Origin: Bacteroidota bacterium
GTDB lineage: Bacteria; Bacteroidota; Bacteroidia; Flavobacteriales_D; Crocinitomicaceae
Direction: 5' to 3'
DNA length: 62,122 nucleotides
Assembly: GCA_024280295.1 (NCBI GenBank)
Contig: JAJRQK010000062.1
Location: 1-62,122 of the forward strand
The position numbers were made by a program, and so were the translations under genes. Below, one piece after another: positions 27,990 through 36,331 of this stretch (the first letter of the stretch is position 1; each line of letters opens with the position of its first letter). The notes under the pieces are model-generated. The model made no database searches. It was not told the origin of the DNA and worked only from the letters and a program-made list of their open reading frames with translations.

Positions 27990-29261
27990 TTATTTTTTAA
28001 CCAATCTCCTCAAGTCATTTTCACCATCAGCTTTAATGGAAAGAAAGTAAACTCCAGCATCATACTTATCAAGATTGAGTTGTATTTCTTGTGTATTAGA
28101 GATTTTATTCATCATCACTTGTTTTCCATATATGTCTGAGACAGTATATTCAACATTCTTTTTTAACGCATCAAATAATAGCGTAAAAAAGCCACTTGAT
28201 GGATTTGGGAAGATGCGTAAAGCAAGATCACTCTCTGTACAAGTAGAACTAAAAACAACATCAGAATAGGTGAATTCACTATCAAAATCTACTTGTTTTA
28301 ATCGGTAATAGCTGTCAGTTCGTGTAACCTGATCTTTGAATGAATAGTTTGTTAAATTGGTTGAATTTCCGACTCCATCAACTTTTCCAATGATATCAAA
28401 GTTCAACCCATTAGCACTTTTTTGTACTTCAAAGTAATCGTTTTCGTTTTCACTTGCTGTTTCCCAGCGAATTTCTTGATTTCCATTTTTACAAAATACT
28501 CGGAAGTTTTGGAGTTCAATAGGCAATGCTATTGACTTATCAGCCAACGTCCAAGCAGCAAATAAATCTGAGGGAGAAACAACTACATTCGTGACTTTGG
28601 CAACAGGTGAACCCGTCACTTGTGAGCCAAATTGTTTTGTTGTCCCTTCCCATTCTCCTATTCCATCATTAAATCTGTATGCCTGTAAACTTGCTTCCGT
28701 TATTGTGTTTGTCGCAGCAGCTTCAATGTTAGCATAAGAAAACGCCATTGTTACAGATGGTTTCACAGTATAATTAAACGCATCCACTATCCAAAAGCGA
28801 TCGACGGTAAACAGTACATCTGCACCCGCGGAAGGAAACGGACTTAAAAAATCAATATTCGTGACCATACTTGGCCAAGGCGCATTATTAATGTTAAGTG
28901 ATGCCAAGACTGTTCGATATGTCGAAAAATCTATCCGTCCAGAACCTGTTCCAGCAGTTGTAATATTGCACTCAACTGGGATCGAATAAAAATTAGTCGT
29001 ATCTGCAAACGGCAATTGATAAACACCTGTCGAAGTTCCAAGGTTCCAACGGACTTTGTTGTCTTCGTCCTCAGAGATGATTTTTCCTTTCTGCGTACCT
29101 AGAAGTGTGATTGCATTTGTTGCTGAATTATCTAGCACTAAAAATGTGCCTGCATCTAAGCGTACAAAAATACTATCGTTCATTATCAATCTTGTCTGCC
29201 CATAAGACAGTGCGCTAACCAGCAGAAATACAAAAGTTGCGCACCTGTTTAGACTCACCAT
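27990..29261 (-). CDS. Secreted protein with T9SS C-terminal sorting domain
   Basis: 423 residues with a signal peptide (SLNRCATFVFLLVSALSYGQ). The middle part is beta-rich without a recognisable named domain; residues ~245-330 resemble a fibronectin-like repeat common in Bacteroidota (VFCKNGNQEIRWETASENEN). The last ~80 residues form a type IX sorting domain (LRIFPNPSSGFFTLLF ... YDAGVYFLSI ... LRRLVKK). It starts one base after the stop of the S74 gene, so the two are cotranscribed, and it is probably delivered to the cell surface. Confidence 0.85.
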   Translation of the reverse strand: MVSLNRCATFVFLLVSALSYGQTRLIMNDSIFVRLDAGTFLVLDNSATNAITLLGTQKGKIISEDEDNKVRWNLGTSTGVYQLPFADTTNFYSIPVECNITTAGTGSGRIDFSTYRTVLASLNINNAPWPSMVTNIDFLSPFPSAGADVLFTVDRFWIVDAFNYTVKPSVTMAFSYANIEAAATNTITEASLQAYRFNDGIGEWEGTTKQFGSQVTGSPVAKVTNVVVSPSDLFAAWTLADKSIALPIELQNFRVFCKNGNQEIRWETASENENDYFEVQKSANGLNFDIIGKVDGVGNSTNLTNYSFKDQVTRTDSYYRLKQVDFDSEFTYSDVVFSSTCTESDLALRIFPNPSSGFFTLLFDALKKNVEYTVSDIYGKQVMMNKISNTQEIQLNLDKYDAGVYFLSIKADGENDLRRLVKK

Positions 29262-29262
29262 A

Positions 29263-30657
29263 TTAATAAGAGTTCACTTGAGCTTCTAACGCTTCCAGCC
29301 TTTTCAAGAGTAATCCTTGTTGACTCTGAGAGCGATTTAATTCTGTTTGAAGATCATCAATCATCGTTTGTTGCTCTTTGATCGATTCAACGAGGATAGG
29401 TATCACTCCAAGATAATCAACTGATTTCAAGTCTGTTTCAGGGTCAGTTTTCACTAATTCTGGAAGTACTTCCTCTAATTCTTGAGCAATAAATCCAATT
29501 TTATTCTTACGCATTTTTTCTAATTCGAGTGCTTTTTCTTCTGGGTATTCAGCATCACCAAACATATAGCCCTTAGTATAATCGTATCTCTTCCCTTTCA
29601 ATTGGAGTACTTTTTCAAGTGCACTAGTAATTGGTTGAATATTTTCTTTGATTCTTCGATCAGAAGTGTTTGAGAAAAGGCCATAAACTGTCAAGTTTGT
29701 GAAATGTCCTTGATAAACTCTTTTTGTCGCATCACCAACAAATCCATAGTTATTAATTTCAGGGCGAAATTGTGGTTCTCCACCTGAATTTGAATATGTC
29801 CATGAGCTCACAGAATTGATAGGGCGAATTTGAACATCACCACTAACATCAAATTTGTATGTCGGTGTAGCAATACCTACCCCCACATTTCCCGTCGTTC
29901 TAAAAATATTTGTTCCTGATGTTGTCCAATTTCCTGCACCAGCAGATAAGGAATTCCAAATCGTTCCATCAAACCCAAGAAAATCAGTTCCACTCCACCT
30001 AATTGTTCCTGCTCCAGCACCAGTCCCTGAATTTGTATTCAAGATGAGACGCCCATCGTTGATTGTTACATCTCCAGAATCCACAAATACTCGTCCTTTT
30101 GCCCGAATTGCATCACCAAAAGCCCCGCCGAATGCTTTGATTGCATGACCCTTTACTGATTTTGCAACAATTGCAGTTGCCTGATTGTTACTCGCACATG
30201 CACCACAATCATAACTATCTTCAAAAATGGCCACATCATTTAAGCTATTAGAATATACCCATAGTGTTGTGTCTCCGCCACCAAACGAAGGGGCAAATAC
30301 ATTTCCATCAATAGTAACAGCTCCACCAGCTACTCCATTTCCATGAGTAATATCATCACCATTTATTATCCAATCATTATCGGCTCCTGCCATTCCTACC
30401 CATGCACTTCCATTGTAATAATAGAAACCAGGTGTATTATCTGTTTGATACATTAGTAAACTTGTTGGGGGTGTTGTTATCGCATTTCTTTGCGCTTGAG
30501 TCATTCTTGGTATTAGTATTCCACCACTAGTACCTGAAACGTCTAAATAAGCGTCTGGGTCAGGAGATGTACCAGATGTATTTACCGCAATACCTCCAAC
30601 CTGTGCTGAAGTAGTTAATGCTAAAATTGTGAATAGAAGAGTTAGTCTGTTTTTCAT
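29263..30657 (-). CDS. Surface fibre-like protein with S74 intramolecular chaperone domain
   Basis: 464 residues with a signal peptide (MKNRLTLLFTILALTTSAQ). Residues ~25-300 are Gly/Asn/Thr-rich beta repeats like trimeric fibre shafts and the Bacteroidota 'GGILIPRMTQAQRNAI' type. Residues ~330-464 are a peptidase S74/intramolecular chaperone domain: S332-D-R-R-I-K337 (autocleavage Ser and Lys), KIGFIAQELEEVLPELV, and a final coiled coil. In phage tail spikes this domain trimerises the fibre and then cuts itself off. It is the first gene of a two-gene operon preceded by a phased direct repeat. Confidence 0.88.
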   Translation of the reverse strand: MKNRLTLLFTILALTTSAQVGGIAVNTSGTSPDPDAYLDVSGTSGGILIPRMTQAQRNAITTPPTSLLMYQTDNTPGFYYYNGSAWVGMAGADNDWIINGDDITHGNGVAGGAVTIDGNVFAPSFGGGDTTLWVYSNSLNDVAIFEDSYDCGACASNNQATAIVAKSVKGHAIKAFGGAFGDAIRAKGRVFVDSGDVTINDGRLILNTNSGTGAGAGTIRWSGTDFLGFDGTIWNSLSAGAGNWTTSGTNIFRTTGNVGVGIATPTYKFDVSGDVQIRPINSVSSWTYSNSGGEPQFRPEINNYGFVGDATKRVYQGHFTNLTVYGLFSNTSDRRIKENIQPITSALEKVLQLKGKRYDYTKGYMFGDAEYPEEKALELEKMRKNKIGFIAQELEEVLPELVKTDPETDLKSVDYLGVIPILVESIKEQQTMIDDLQTELNRSQSQQGLLLKRLEALEAQVNSY

Positions 30658-30714
30658 TGTAAGGGATTTTAAGAATTATTTCAATTGAGTCACAATTATC
30701 AATCTGATTATAGA

Positions 30715-30722
30715 CAAAGGTA
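30715..30722 (-). promoter_or_regulatory. Probable -7 promoter box of the S74/T9SS operon
   Basis: TACCTTTG on the minus strand matches TAnnTTTG. It is 57 bp upstream of the S74 gene start and 26 bp downstream of the proximal copy of the direct repeat at 30749-30780. Confidence 0.55.
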
Positions 30723-30748
30723 GAGCTAGGCCTGACTTACTACCTGCC

Positions 30749-30780
30749 CATTTTGGACAATCACCCGCTCATTTTGGACA
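30749..30780. promoter_or_regulatory. Phased direct repeat, probable binding site of the adjacent AraC-type regulator
   Basis: CATTTTGGACA occurs twice (30749-30759 and 30770-30780), starts 21 bp apart, i.e. two helical turns. Flanking bases also agree (CnGCn before each copy). The site lies in the 239-bp divergent region between the S74 operon and the hybrid sensor gene. The proximal copy would be centred about 45 bp upstream of the likely start of the S74 transcript, the usual activator position. AraC-family proteins often bind direct half-sites at this spacing. Confidence 0.6.
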
Positions 30781-30896
30781 TTTGAGTGTGTGATTCTGAT
30801 ATTTAGTAAATTAGACTCTTATCTTGCAAGCGCAACACTGGAACACCTTGATTAATTCAAGTACTATTTGATCATAAAAAAGAACTCATTAACAGC

Positions 30897-33473
30897 ATGA
30901 CTAGATTCCTTACCTTTTTACTAGTAGCTATCATTTTCATTCCTGTAGTAAGAAGTCAATCAATTGAATGGGAGGAAATCGATAGTAAGAACATCAGTTC
31001 AGTAATCGATCATGTAGATTCTCTATATGATCAAGGAGAATATAATAATTCACTTACAGGTTATTATGCCATTCGCGGTTATCTTACAGAAATCGCTAAG
31101 AAGTCAAAAAAAACATACTTGCGACTTGCACAAAACAGCTTTAGGATATCTCGTATATACTTATTCAGCAATGATACATTAAGTACATCCTATGCTCAAA
31201 AAGCGATTGACTATTCTTTAAAATCGTCAGACTCAGTTTATATTGAAAAGTGCTATTCCTTAAAGTATTATTGTTTGTATGAATATCCAGGGGCTGCTTC
31301 CGAGTTAAATAGGTTAGCAGATAAATGTATTGACTACTCTGAGAAGTTAAACATTCCAGAATTAATGGGAGAAGCTTATATGCATAAATTTAACGCACTT
31401 GTAGAGCTTGGAAAGTTTGATGAAGGGGATGTTTATTGTAAAAAAGCCGAGGAAACATTTAAAACAATTGAGGGAGGGACTTATTTAGCTTCCGTTTACA
31501 ATAATATCGGCAATGTCTTTATTAAGGTTAAACGCTACGATAAAGCCCTGTCTTATCACCAAAAGGGATATGATTTAGAATTAGCACTTAACAATTTAGA
31601 TGGATTTGTTGAGAGTTCCTACCAACTAGCAAACACCTATTTTTTACTCGGAAAGCACAAGGAGTCTAATGAAATGTACCGTCTTCACTTAGATAGTTTG
31701 ACTGTGAAAAATAACAACTTGTTAAGTGAAAAGTTTACAGCATCCGAAGCCAAATTTAACTCCGCCCAAAAGGAACGAGATATTGCAAAAAAAGATCTAC
31801 AGATCGTGAATGAAGCGAGGTCAAAGAATCAAGTGGTCTTCATCTCTATTATAGCGTTATTGGTAGTTGTGATGTTCTACCAATTGTTTCTCTATCGCCA
31901 ACGTAAAAAGAAGCGTAAAACCGAACTTGCACTTGTTCAAGAGCAAAAAATGAATGAACTTAGAACAAACTTCCTTGAAAACATCGCGCATGAAATCAGG
32001 ACTCCAATTACACTGATCAATGGTAATCTGCAACTCGCGCTAGAAGATGATACTCTATCAATGGAAGTTAGCAACTTCATTAATTCCGCACTATCAAATA
32101 GTAGAAGGGTTTTAATTGATTCGAATGAAATTCTGGATTTGCTTCGCTTCGAGAAAGGAAAATTGCCGCTACAATCGAACGAAATTAAATTACAAGAATT
32201 TCTAAAGCGTGTGTTCTATTCATTTGATTCACTTGCCGCGATCAAGAATATCAAACTAAATTACAATTCAAACTTTGAAAGCGCAATTAATATTAAATCT
32301 GATGAAAGTCGCTTTGAGAAAATACTCAATAACCTTATTTCAAATGCCATTAAGTTTTCACCTGTTAATGTTGAAATTAAAATGGATGTAGACCTTAGCG
32401 ATGGTCTTCTAACAATTGAACTCATTGATCAAGGTCAAGGAATTGAAGCATCTGAATTAGATAAGATTTTCACTCGATTTTATCAAAGTAAACACACAGA
32501 AAGTATAGGTGGGGTTGGTGTTGGGTTATCTCTTGCCAAAGAGTTTGCAGAATCTTTAGACGGAGAGATTACAGCAGCGAGTGTAATTGGGGAAGGATCT
32601 ACATTCAAACTATCGATTCCTGTGAAATCAATGGAAAATGTAGTGGATGATCTGCTTCAACTTAAAAATGAGGATGATCAGTTTACTGAGGAAATAGAAG
32701 TAAATACATCCTTCATGCAAGATGGAAAACCACGCGTTCTTATTGTGGAGGACAACCCTGAAATGAATAACTATTTGTCCTTGATATTGTCTGCAAACTA
32801 CCACTGCCAATCTTGTTTTGATGGTTTGGAAGCACTCAAAGAAATTCAAATAAACAGATATGATCTAATTATTTCGGACATTATGATGCCCAATATAGAT
32901 GGCTTTGAGTTTAGAACAAAAGTTCGATCACTTGATAAATACAAATTGACTCCTTTTATTTTCGTGACAGCCAAGATCCTCATGGAGGATAAACTGAAGG
33001 GGTTTGAGTTAGGTGTAGATGATTACATCACAAAACCATTCGAAAAACCCGAATTATTAGCCCGTGTAGCGATAATATTGTCGAATAAAACAAGTCGAGA
33101 AAAATGGATTAAAGATGGGCTAGAATTTTTAGATAACAGTGGCGATGGTGTAGATGAACAGCTACTAACTAAGATTCGATTAACGGTAATGGACAATCTT
33201 TCTGATGAGAATTTTAAAGTTCCTGAATTGGCTCAAGAAGTAAACTATAGTCAACGCCAGCTGGCAAGAATATTGAACAAACACACAGGACTTTCACCAG
33301 TAAAATTCATTCTTGAAGTCCGGCTACAAAGTGCCTATCGCCTATTGATCGAGAATCAATTCGCAACATTATCAGAAGTGCGGCATGCTGTTGGATTAAT
33401 TAGCGGCTCATACTTCAATAAAAAATACAAAGAACGTTTTGGTAAATCCCCTGCTGAAATGATGAACAATTAG
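30897..33473 (+). CDS. Hybrid two-component sensor kinase/response regulator with AraC-type DNA-binding domain
   Basis: 858 residues. Order: signal peptide (1-20), TPR-like helical repeats in the periplasm (~40-300, for example SVYNNIGNVFIKVKRYDKAL), membrane helix (~313-331), HisKA with phospho-acceptor H365 (NIAHEIRTP), HATPase_c (GVGVGLSLAKEFAES), receiver with D661 (ISDIMMPNIDG), and AraC helix-turn-helix (about 755-858, NYSQRQLARILNKHTGLSP, KFILEVRLQSAYRLL). All steps from sensing to DNA binding are in one membrane protein. It is transcribed divergently from the S74 operon, its likely target. TPRs replace the beta-propeller sensors of classical Bacteroides HTCS. Confidence 0.92.
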   Translation: MTRFLTFLLVAIIFIPVVRSQSIEWEEIDSKNISSVIDHVDSLYDQGEYNNSLTGYYAIRGYLTEIAKKSKKTYLRLAQNSFRISRIYLFSNDTLSTSYAQKAIDYSLKSSDSVYIEKCYSLKYYCLYEYPGAASELNRLADKCIDYSEKLNIPELMGEAYMHKFNALVELGKFDEGDVYCKKAEETFKTIEGGTYLASVYNNIGNVFIKVKRYDKALSYHQKGYDLELALNNLDGFVESSYQLANTYFLLGKHKESNEMYRLHLDSLTVKNNNLLSEKFTASEAKFNSAQKERDIAKKDLQIVNEARSKNQVVFISIIALLVVVMFYQLFLYRQRKKKRKTELALVQEQKMNELRTNFLENIAHEIRTPITLINGNLQLALEDDTLSMEVSNFINSALSNSRRVLIDSNEILDLLRFEKGKLPLQSNEIKLQEFLKRVFYSFDSLAAIKNIKLNYNSNFESAINIKSDESRFEKILNNLISNAIKFSPVNVEIKMDVDLSDGLLTIELIDQGQGIEASELDKIFTRFYQSKHTESIGGVGVGLSLAKEFAESLDGEITAASVIGEGSTFKLSIPVKSMENVVDDLLQLKNEDDQFTEEIEVNTSFMQDGKPRVLIVEDNPEMNNYLSLILSANYHCQSCFDGLEALKEIQINRYDLIISDIMMPNIDGFEFRTKVRSLDKYKLTPFIFVTAKILMEDKLKGFELGVDDYITKPFEKPELLARVAIILSNKTSREKWIKDGLEFLDNSGDGVDEQLLTKIRLTVMDNLSDENFKVPELAQEVNYSQRQLARILNKHTGLSPVKFILEVRLQSAYRLLIENQFATLSEVRHAVGLISGSYFNKKYKERFGKSPAEMMNN

Positions 33474-33479
33474 ACAGCC

Positions 33480-34673
33480 TTAATCTAAAATTGCCTTAAT
33501 TCCAGGAAGCTCTTTTCCTTCTAGATATTCAAGCATTGCCCCACCTCCTGTTGAAACATAACTCACTTTATCAGCAAGATTGAATTTATTTATTGCGGCA
33601 ACAGAATCTCCCCCCCCAATTAATGAGAACGCACCATTTGCCGTCGCTTCTACTATTGAATTCGCCACTGAAACTGTTCCTTTCTGGAAATTTTCCATCT
33701 CAAAAACACCCATCGGCCCATTCCACAAGATTATTTTAGAGTTTCGGATAATTGCATCACAAGCCGAAATACTTTCTGCTCCAATATCTAGTCCCATCCA
33801 ACCAGCTGGAATTTCATCAATTGAAACCTCATCACGATTCGCATCATTTGAAAAGGCATCAGCAATCACAGTATCCATAGGAATAAATAGATTCACACCC
33901 TTATCTTTCGCAGCTTGAACAATTGTATTCGCCATTTCGAGATAATCGTTCTCCACAAGTGAATTTCCAACGGAACCACCTCTTGCTTTTACAAATGTGT
34001 ATGCCATTCCACCACCAACTATTAAATTATCAACGCTATCTAAGAGTCGCTCAATAATTGTAATTTTTGAAGACACTTTTGCTCCTCCAACAATTGCCGT
34101 TCTTGGCTTTTCGTTACTATGAAGTACTTTATCGACACTTTTAATCTCTTCGGCAAGCAATAAACCAAACATTTTATCATTTGGAAAGAACTTCGCAATA
34201 ATCGTTGTACTTGCATGTGCGCGATGTGCTGTTCCAAAAGCATCGTTTACAAAGATATCTCCATGCTTAGATAATTGCTCCGCGAAACTTTCTGTACCGG
34301 TTGTTTCATGTTTATAAAACCGAACATTGTCCAAGATCATTACTTCTCCAGATTTCAATCCAGCACTCATGTTAAAAGCTTCACTACCGATGCAATCGCC
34401 ACCAAATTTGACTTCCACACCTAACTTTGATGAAATATGTGAGACAATGTTTTCTAATGAAAATTTAGCTTCAAAGCCCTGTTTTGGTCGACCTAAATGA
34501 GACATCAAAACAACACTTCCACCTTTATCTAAAATCATTTTGATCGTGGGTATTGCTGCTCGAATTCGAGTGTCATCAGTAATTTCAAGGGTCTCTTTAT
34601 CCAAAGGGACGTTAAAATCTACCCGAACTAGCGCGCGCTTTCCTGAAAAGTCGTAAGAATGAATGTCAACCAT
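33480..34673 (-). CDS. pgk: Phosphoglycerate kinase
   Basis: 397 residues when started at ATG 34673; a longer frame from TTG 34697 is rejected because that TTG is part of the promoter box. PGK signatures: RVDFNVPLD near the N-terminus, MSHLGRPKQ, NDAFGTAHRAHAST, and the C-terminal nucleotide-binding GGGDSVAAINK. It is the cytosolic glycolytic enzyme making ATP from 1,3-bisphosphoglycerate. It is divergent from xseA and convergent with the hybrid sensor gene (6 bp between stops). Confidence 0.96.
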   Translation of the reverse strand: MVDIHSYDFSGKRALVRVDFNVPLDKETLEITDDTRIRAAIPTIKMILDKGGSVVLMSHLGRPKQGFEAKFSLENIVSHISSKLGVEVKFGGDCIGSEAFNMSAGLKSGEVMILDNVRFYKHETTGTESFAEQLSKHGDIFVNDAFGTAHRAHASTTIIAKFFPNDKMFGLLLAEEIKSVDKVLHSNEKPRTAIVGGAKVSSKITIIERLLDSVDNLIVGGGMAYTFVKARGGSVGNSLVENDYLEMANTIVQAAKDKGVNLFIPMDTVIADAFSNDANRDEVSIDEIPAGWMGLDIGAESISACDAIIRNSKIILWNGPMGVFEMENFQKGTVSVANSIVEATANGAFSLIGGGDSVAAINKFNLADKVSYVSTGGGAMLEYLEGKELPGIKAILD

Positions 34674-34694
34674 AATATATTTTATATGAAGGTG

Positions 34695-34702
34695 CAAATT
34701 TA
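34695..34702 (-). promoter_or_regulatory. Probable -7 promoter box of pgk
   Basis: TAAATTTG on the minus strand matches TAnnTTTG and ends 21 bp before the pgk ATG at 34673. It overlaps the alternative TTG start, which helps exclude it. Confidence 0.55.
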
Positions 34703-34731
34703 GAAAACCAGCGACAATTTGATTTATATTT

Positions 34732-36132
34732 ATGCTATCAATGTCGGAAACACCAAAAATATTTACACTTAAGCAAGTCGTAGGTTCGATTCGAAAAACA
34801 CTCGAAGATCGTTACCATCAAACCTATTGGGTAAAAGCAGAGATGCATAAGTTAAACCGTTTTCCAAGTGGGCATTGTTTTCCAGAACTATTACAAAAGG
34901 AGGATGGGAAAATAGTTGCTCAAATATCAGGGGCAATATGGAAGCATAACTATGAGCGAATTAATCAACGGTTTATTTCTGTTGTCAAAGAGCCATTGAA
35001 AGAAGACACCACACTCTTGATGAATGTAAAAATTAGCTTTCATGAGCTTTATGGACTGAGTTTACAGATTGTGGACATTGATCCAAGTTATGCACTTGGT
35101 GAACTTCAAAAGGAACGGCAAGAGACATTAAAACGACTCCAAAAAGAGGGGATAATTGCAAAAAATCAGCAACTTGACTTTCCATTGTTGCCAAAGCGCA
35201 TCGCGATAATTTCAGCAGAATCGAGCAAAGGATTGTCAGATTTCATGCAAGTAATTGACAACAACCAGTGGAACTACAAATTCTTCACGATGCTCTTTCC
35301 TGCTTATCTCCAAGGTGATCAAGCCGTTAGAACAATAATTACTCAATTAAAACAAATCGAACGAGTAAAAGATCATTTTGATGCTGTGGTAATCGTTCGT
35401 GGTGGTGGTGGAGAAGTTGGATTATCGTGTTACAACAATTACACGCTTTGTAAAGAAATTGCGCTTTTCTCACTGCCCATTTTAACAGGAATAGGCCACT
35501 CTACAAATATGACAGTCGCTGAGATGGTTGCTTTCCGAAATGCGATCACACCAACAGAACTTGGAGATTTTCTATTACAGACGTTTCACTCATTTTCTGT
35601 TCCATTGAATGATGCAACCAAGAATATTTTAGTTCACTCAAAAGCACTTTTGACTAACACAAATCATCTTTTAAGAAAGGAATCTACAGCAGTTAAAAAC
35701 GGTGCAATGCGTTCGCTAATATCAAATCGGCATGCTATGATTCGTTTGACCCAAAAATTAGCACGAACAACTAACATTTCAATACAACAATCTCAACAAC
35801 AACTTCAGCGTAGCAAATATGATTTTGGAAGAGTATCTATTGGATTACTTCGAGAATATAATCATCACCTATCGACATCTACAAACCAGCTTCCACATCT
35901 TACTAATACGATGATTCAAAAAAATCAATCAAACCTAAATCAATTGACTCAATCTGTGCGTTTGATGGATCCATTGAACGTCTTAAAACGAGGCTATTCC
36001 ATTACAACTATCAATGGAAAAACGATCAACGCATCCAATGAACCTAAATCAGGTGAGAGAGTTACGACAAGAACTGCTATTTTTACGCTAGAGTCGGAAG
36101 TAACTTCCATTACTAAATCAGCAGATGAGTAA
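34732..36132 (+). CDS. xseA: Exodeoxyribonuclease VII large subunit
   Basis: 466 residues. The N-terminal OB-fold region (YWVKAEMHKL, about residues 15-110) is followed by the catalytic domain with KRIAIISAESSKGLSDFMQVI, VVIVRGGGGEVGLSCYNN, and LTGIGHSTNMTVAEMVA, then a long coiled coil and the tail DPLNVLKRGYSITTING. Partner of XseB in single-strand DNA degradation. ATG 34732 or ATG 34741 (MSETPK) could be the start. xseB overlaps the 3' end by 8 bp. Confidence 0.95.
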   Translation: MLSMSETPKIFTLKQVVGSIRKTLEDRYHQTYWVKAEMHKLNRFPSGHCFPELLQKEDGKIVAQISGAIWKHNYERINQRFISVVKEPLKEDTTLLMNVKISFHELYGLSLQIVDIDPSYALGELQKERQETLKRLQKEGIIAKNQQLDFPLLPKRIAIISAESSKGLSDFMQVIDNNQWNYKFFTMLFPAYLQGDQAVRTIITQLKQIERVKDHFDAVVIVRGGGGEVGLSCYNNYTLCKEIALFSLPILTGIGHSTNMTVAEMVAFRNAITPTELGDFLLQTFHSFSVPLNDATKNILVHSKALLTNTNHLLRKESTAVKNGAMRSLISNRHAMIRLTQKLARTTNISIQQSQQQLQRSKYDFGRVSIGLLREYNHHLSTSTNQLPHLTNTMIQKNQSNLNQLTQSVRLMDPLNVLKRGYSITTINGKTINASNEPKSGERVTTRTAIFTLESEVTSITKSADE

Positions 36133-36331
36133 AGAATTGAATTATACAAAAGCGTTTGATGAATTGCAGCAAATTGTTGCTGACATCGAGGATGGTGAAA
36201 TCTCTGTCGACGAACTTAGTGAAAAGGTAAAACGCGCATCTCAGTTGATTGCTATTTGCAAATCAAAATTGACTTCAACAGAGGAAGATGTAAATCAAAT
36301 CCTTCAAGAATTAGAAAAGGACGAAGAATGA
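36125..36331 (+). CDS. xseB: Exodeoxyribonuclease VII small subunit
   Basis: 68 residues, normal for XseB: YTKAFDELQQIVADIEDGEISVDELSEKV and a final helical segment. It binds several copies per XseA. It overlaps xseA by 8 bp and the next gene by 4 bp, so translation is probably coupled. Confidence 0.94.
   Translation: MSKELNYTKAFDELQQIVADIEDGEISVDELSEKVKRASQLIAICKSKLTSTEEDVNQILQELEKDEE

Noticed and set aside
30749-30780. CRISPR or short tandem array
   Set aside because: Only two copies with a 10-base gap; the 21-bp phasing and promoter position fit a regulator site. No CRISPR array or cas gene was seen in the window.
34674-34697. N-terminal extension of phosphoglycerate kinase from TTG 34697
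   Set aside because: The TTG is the end of the TAAATTTG promoter box, and the family start matches ATG 34673.
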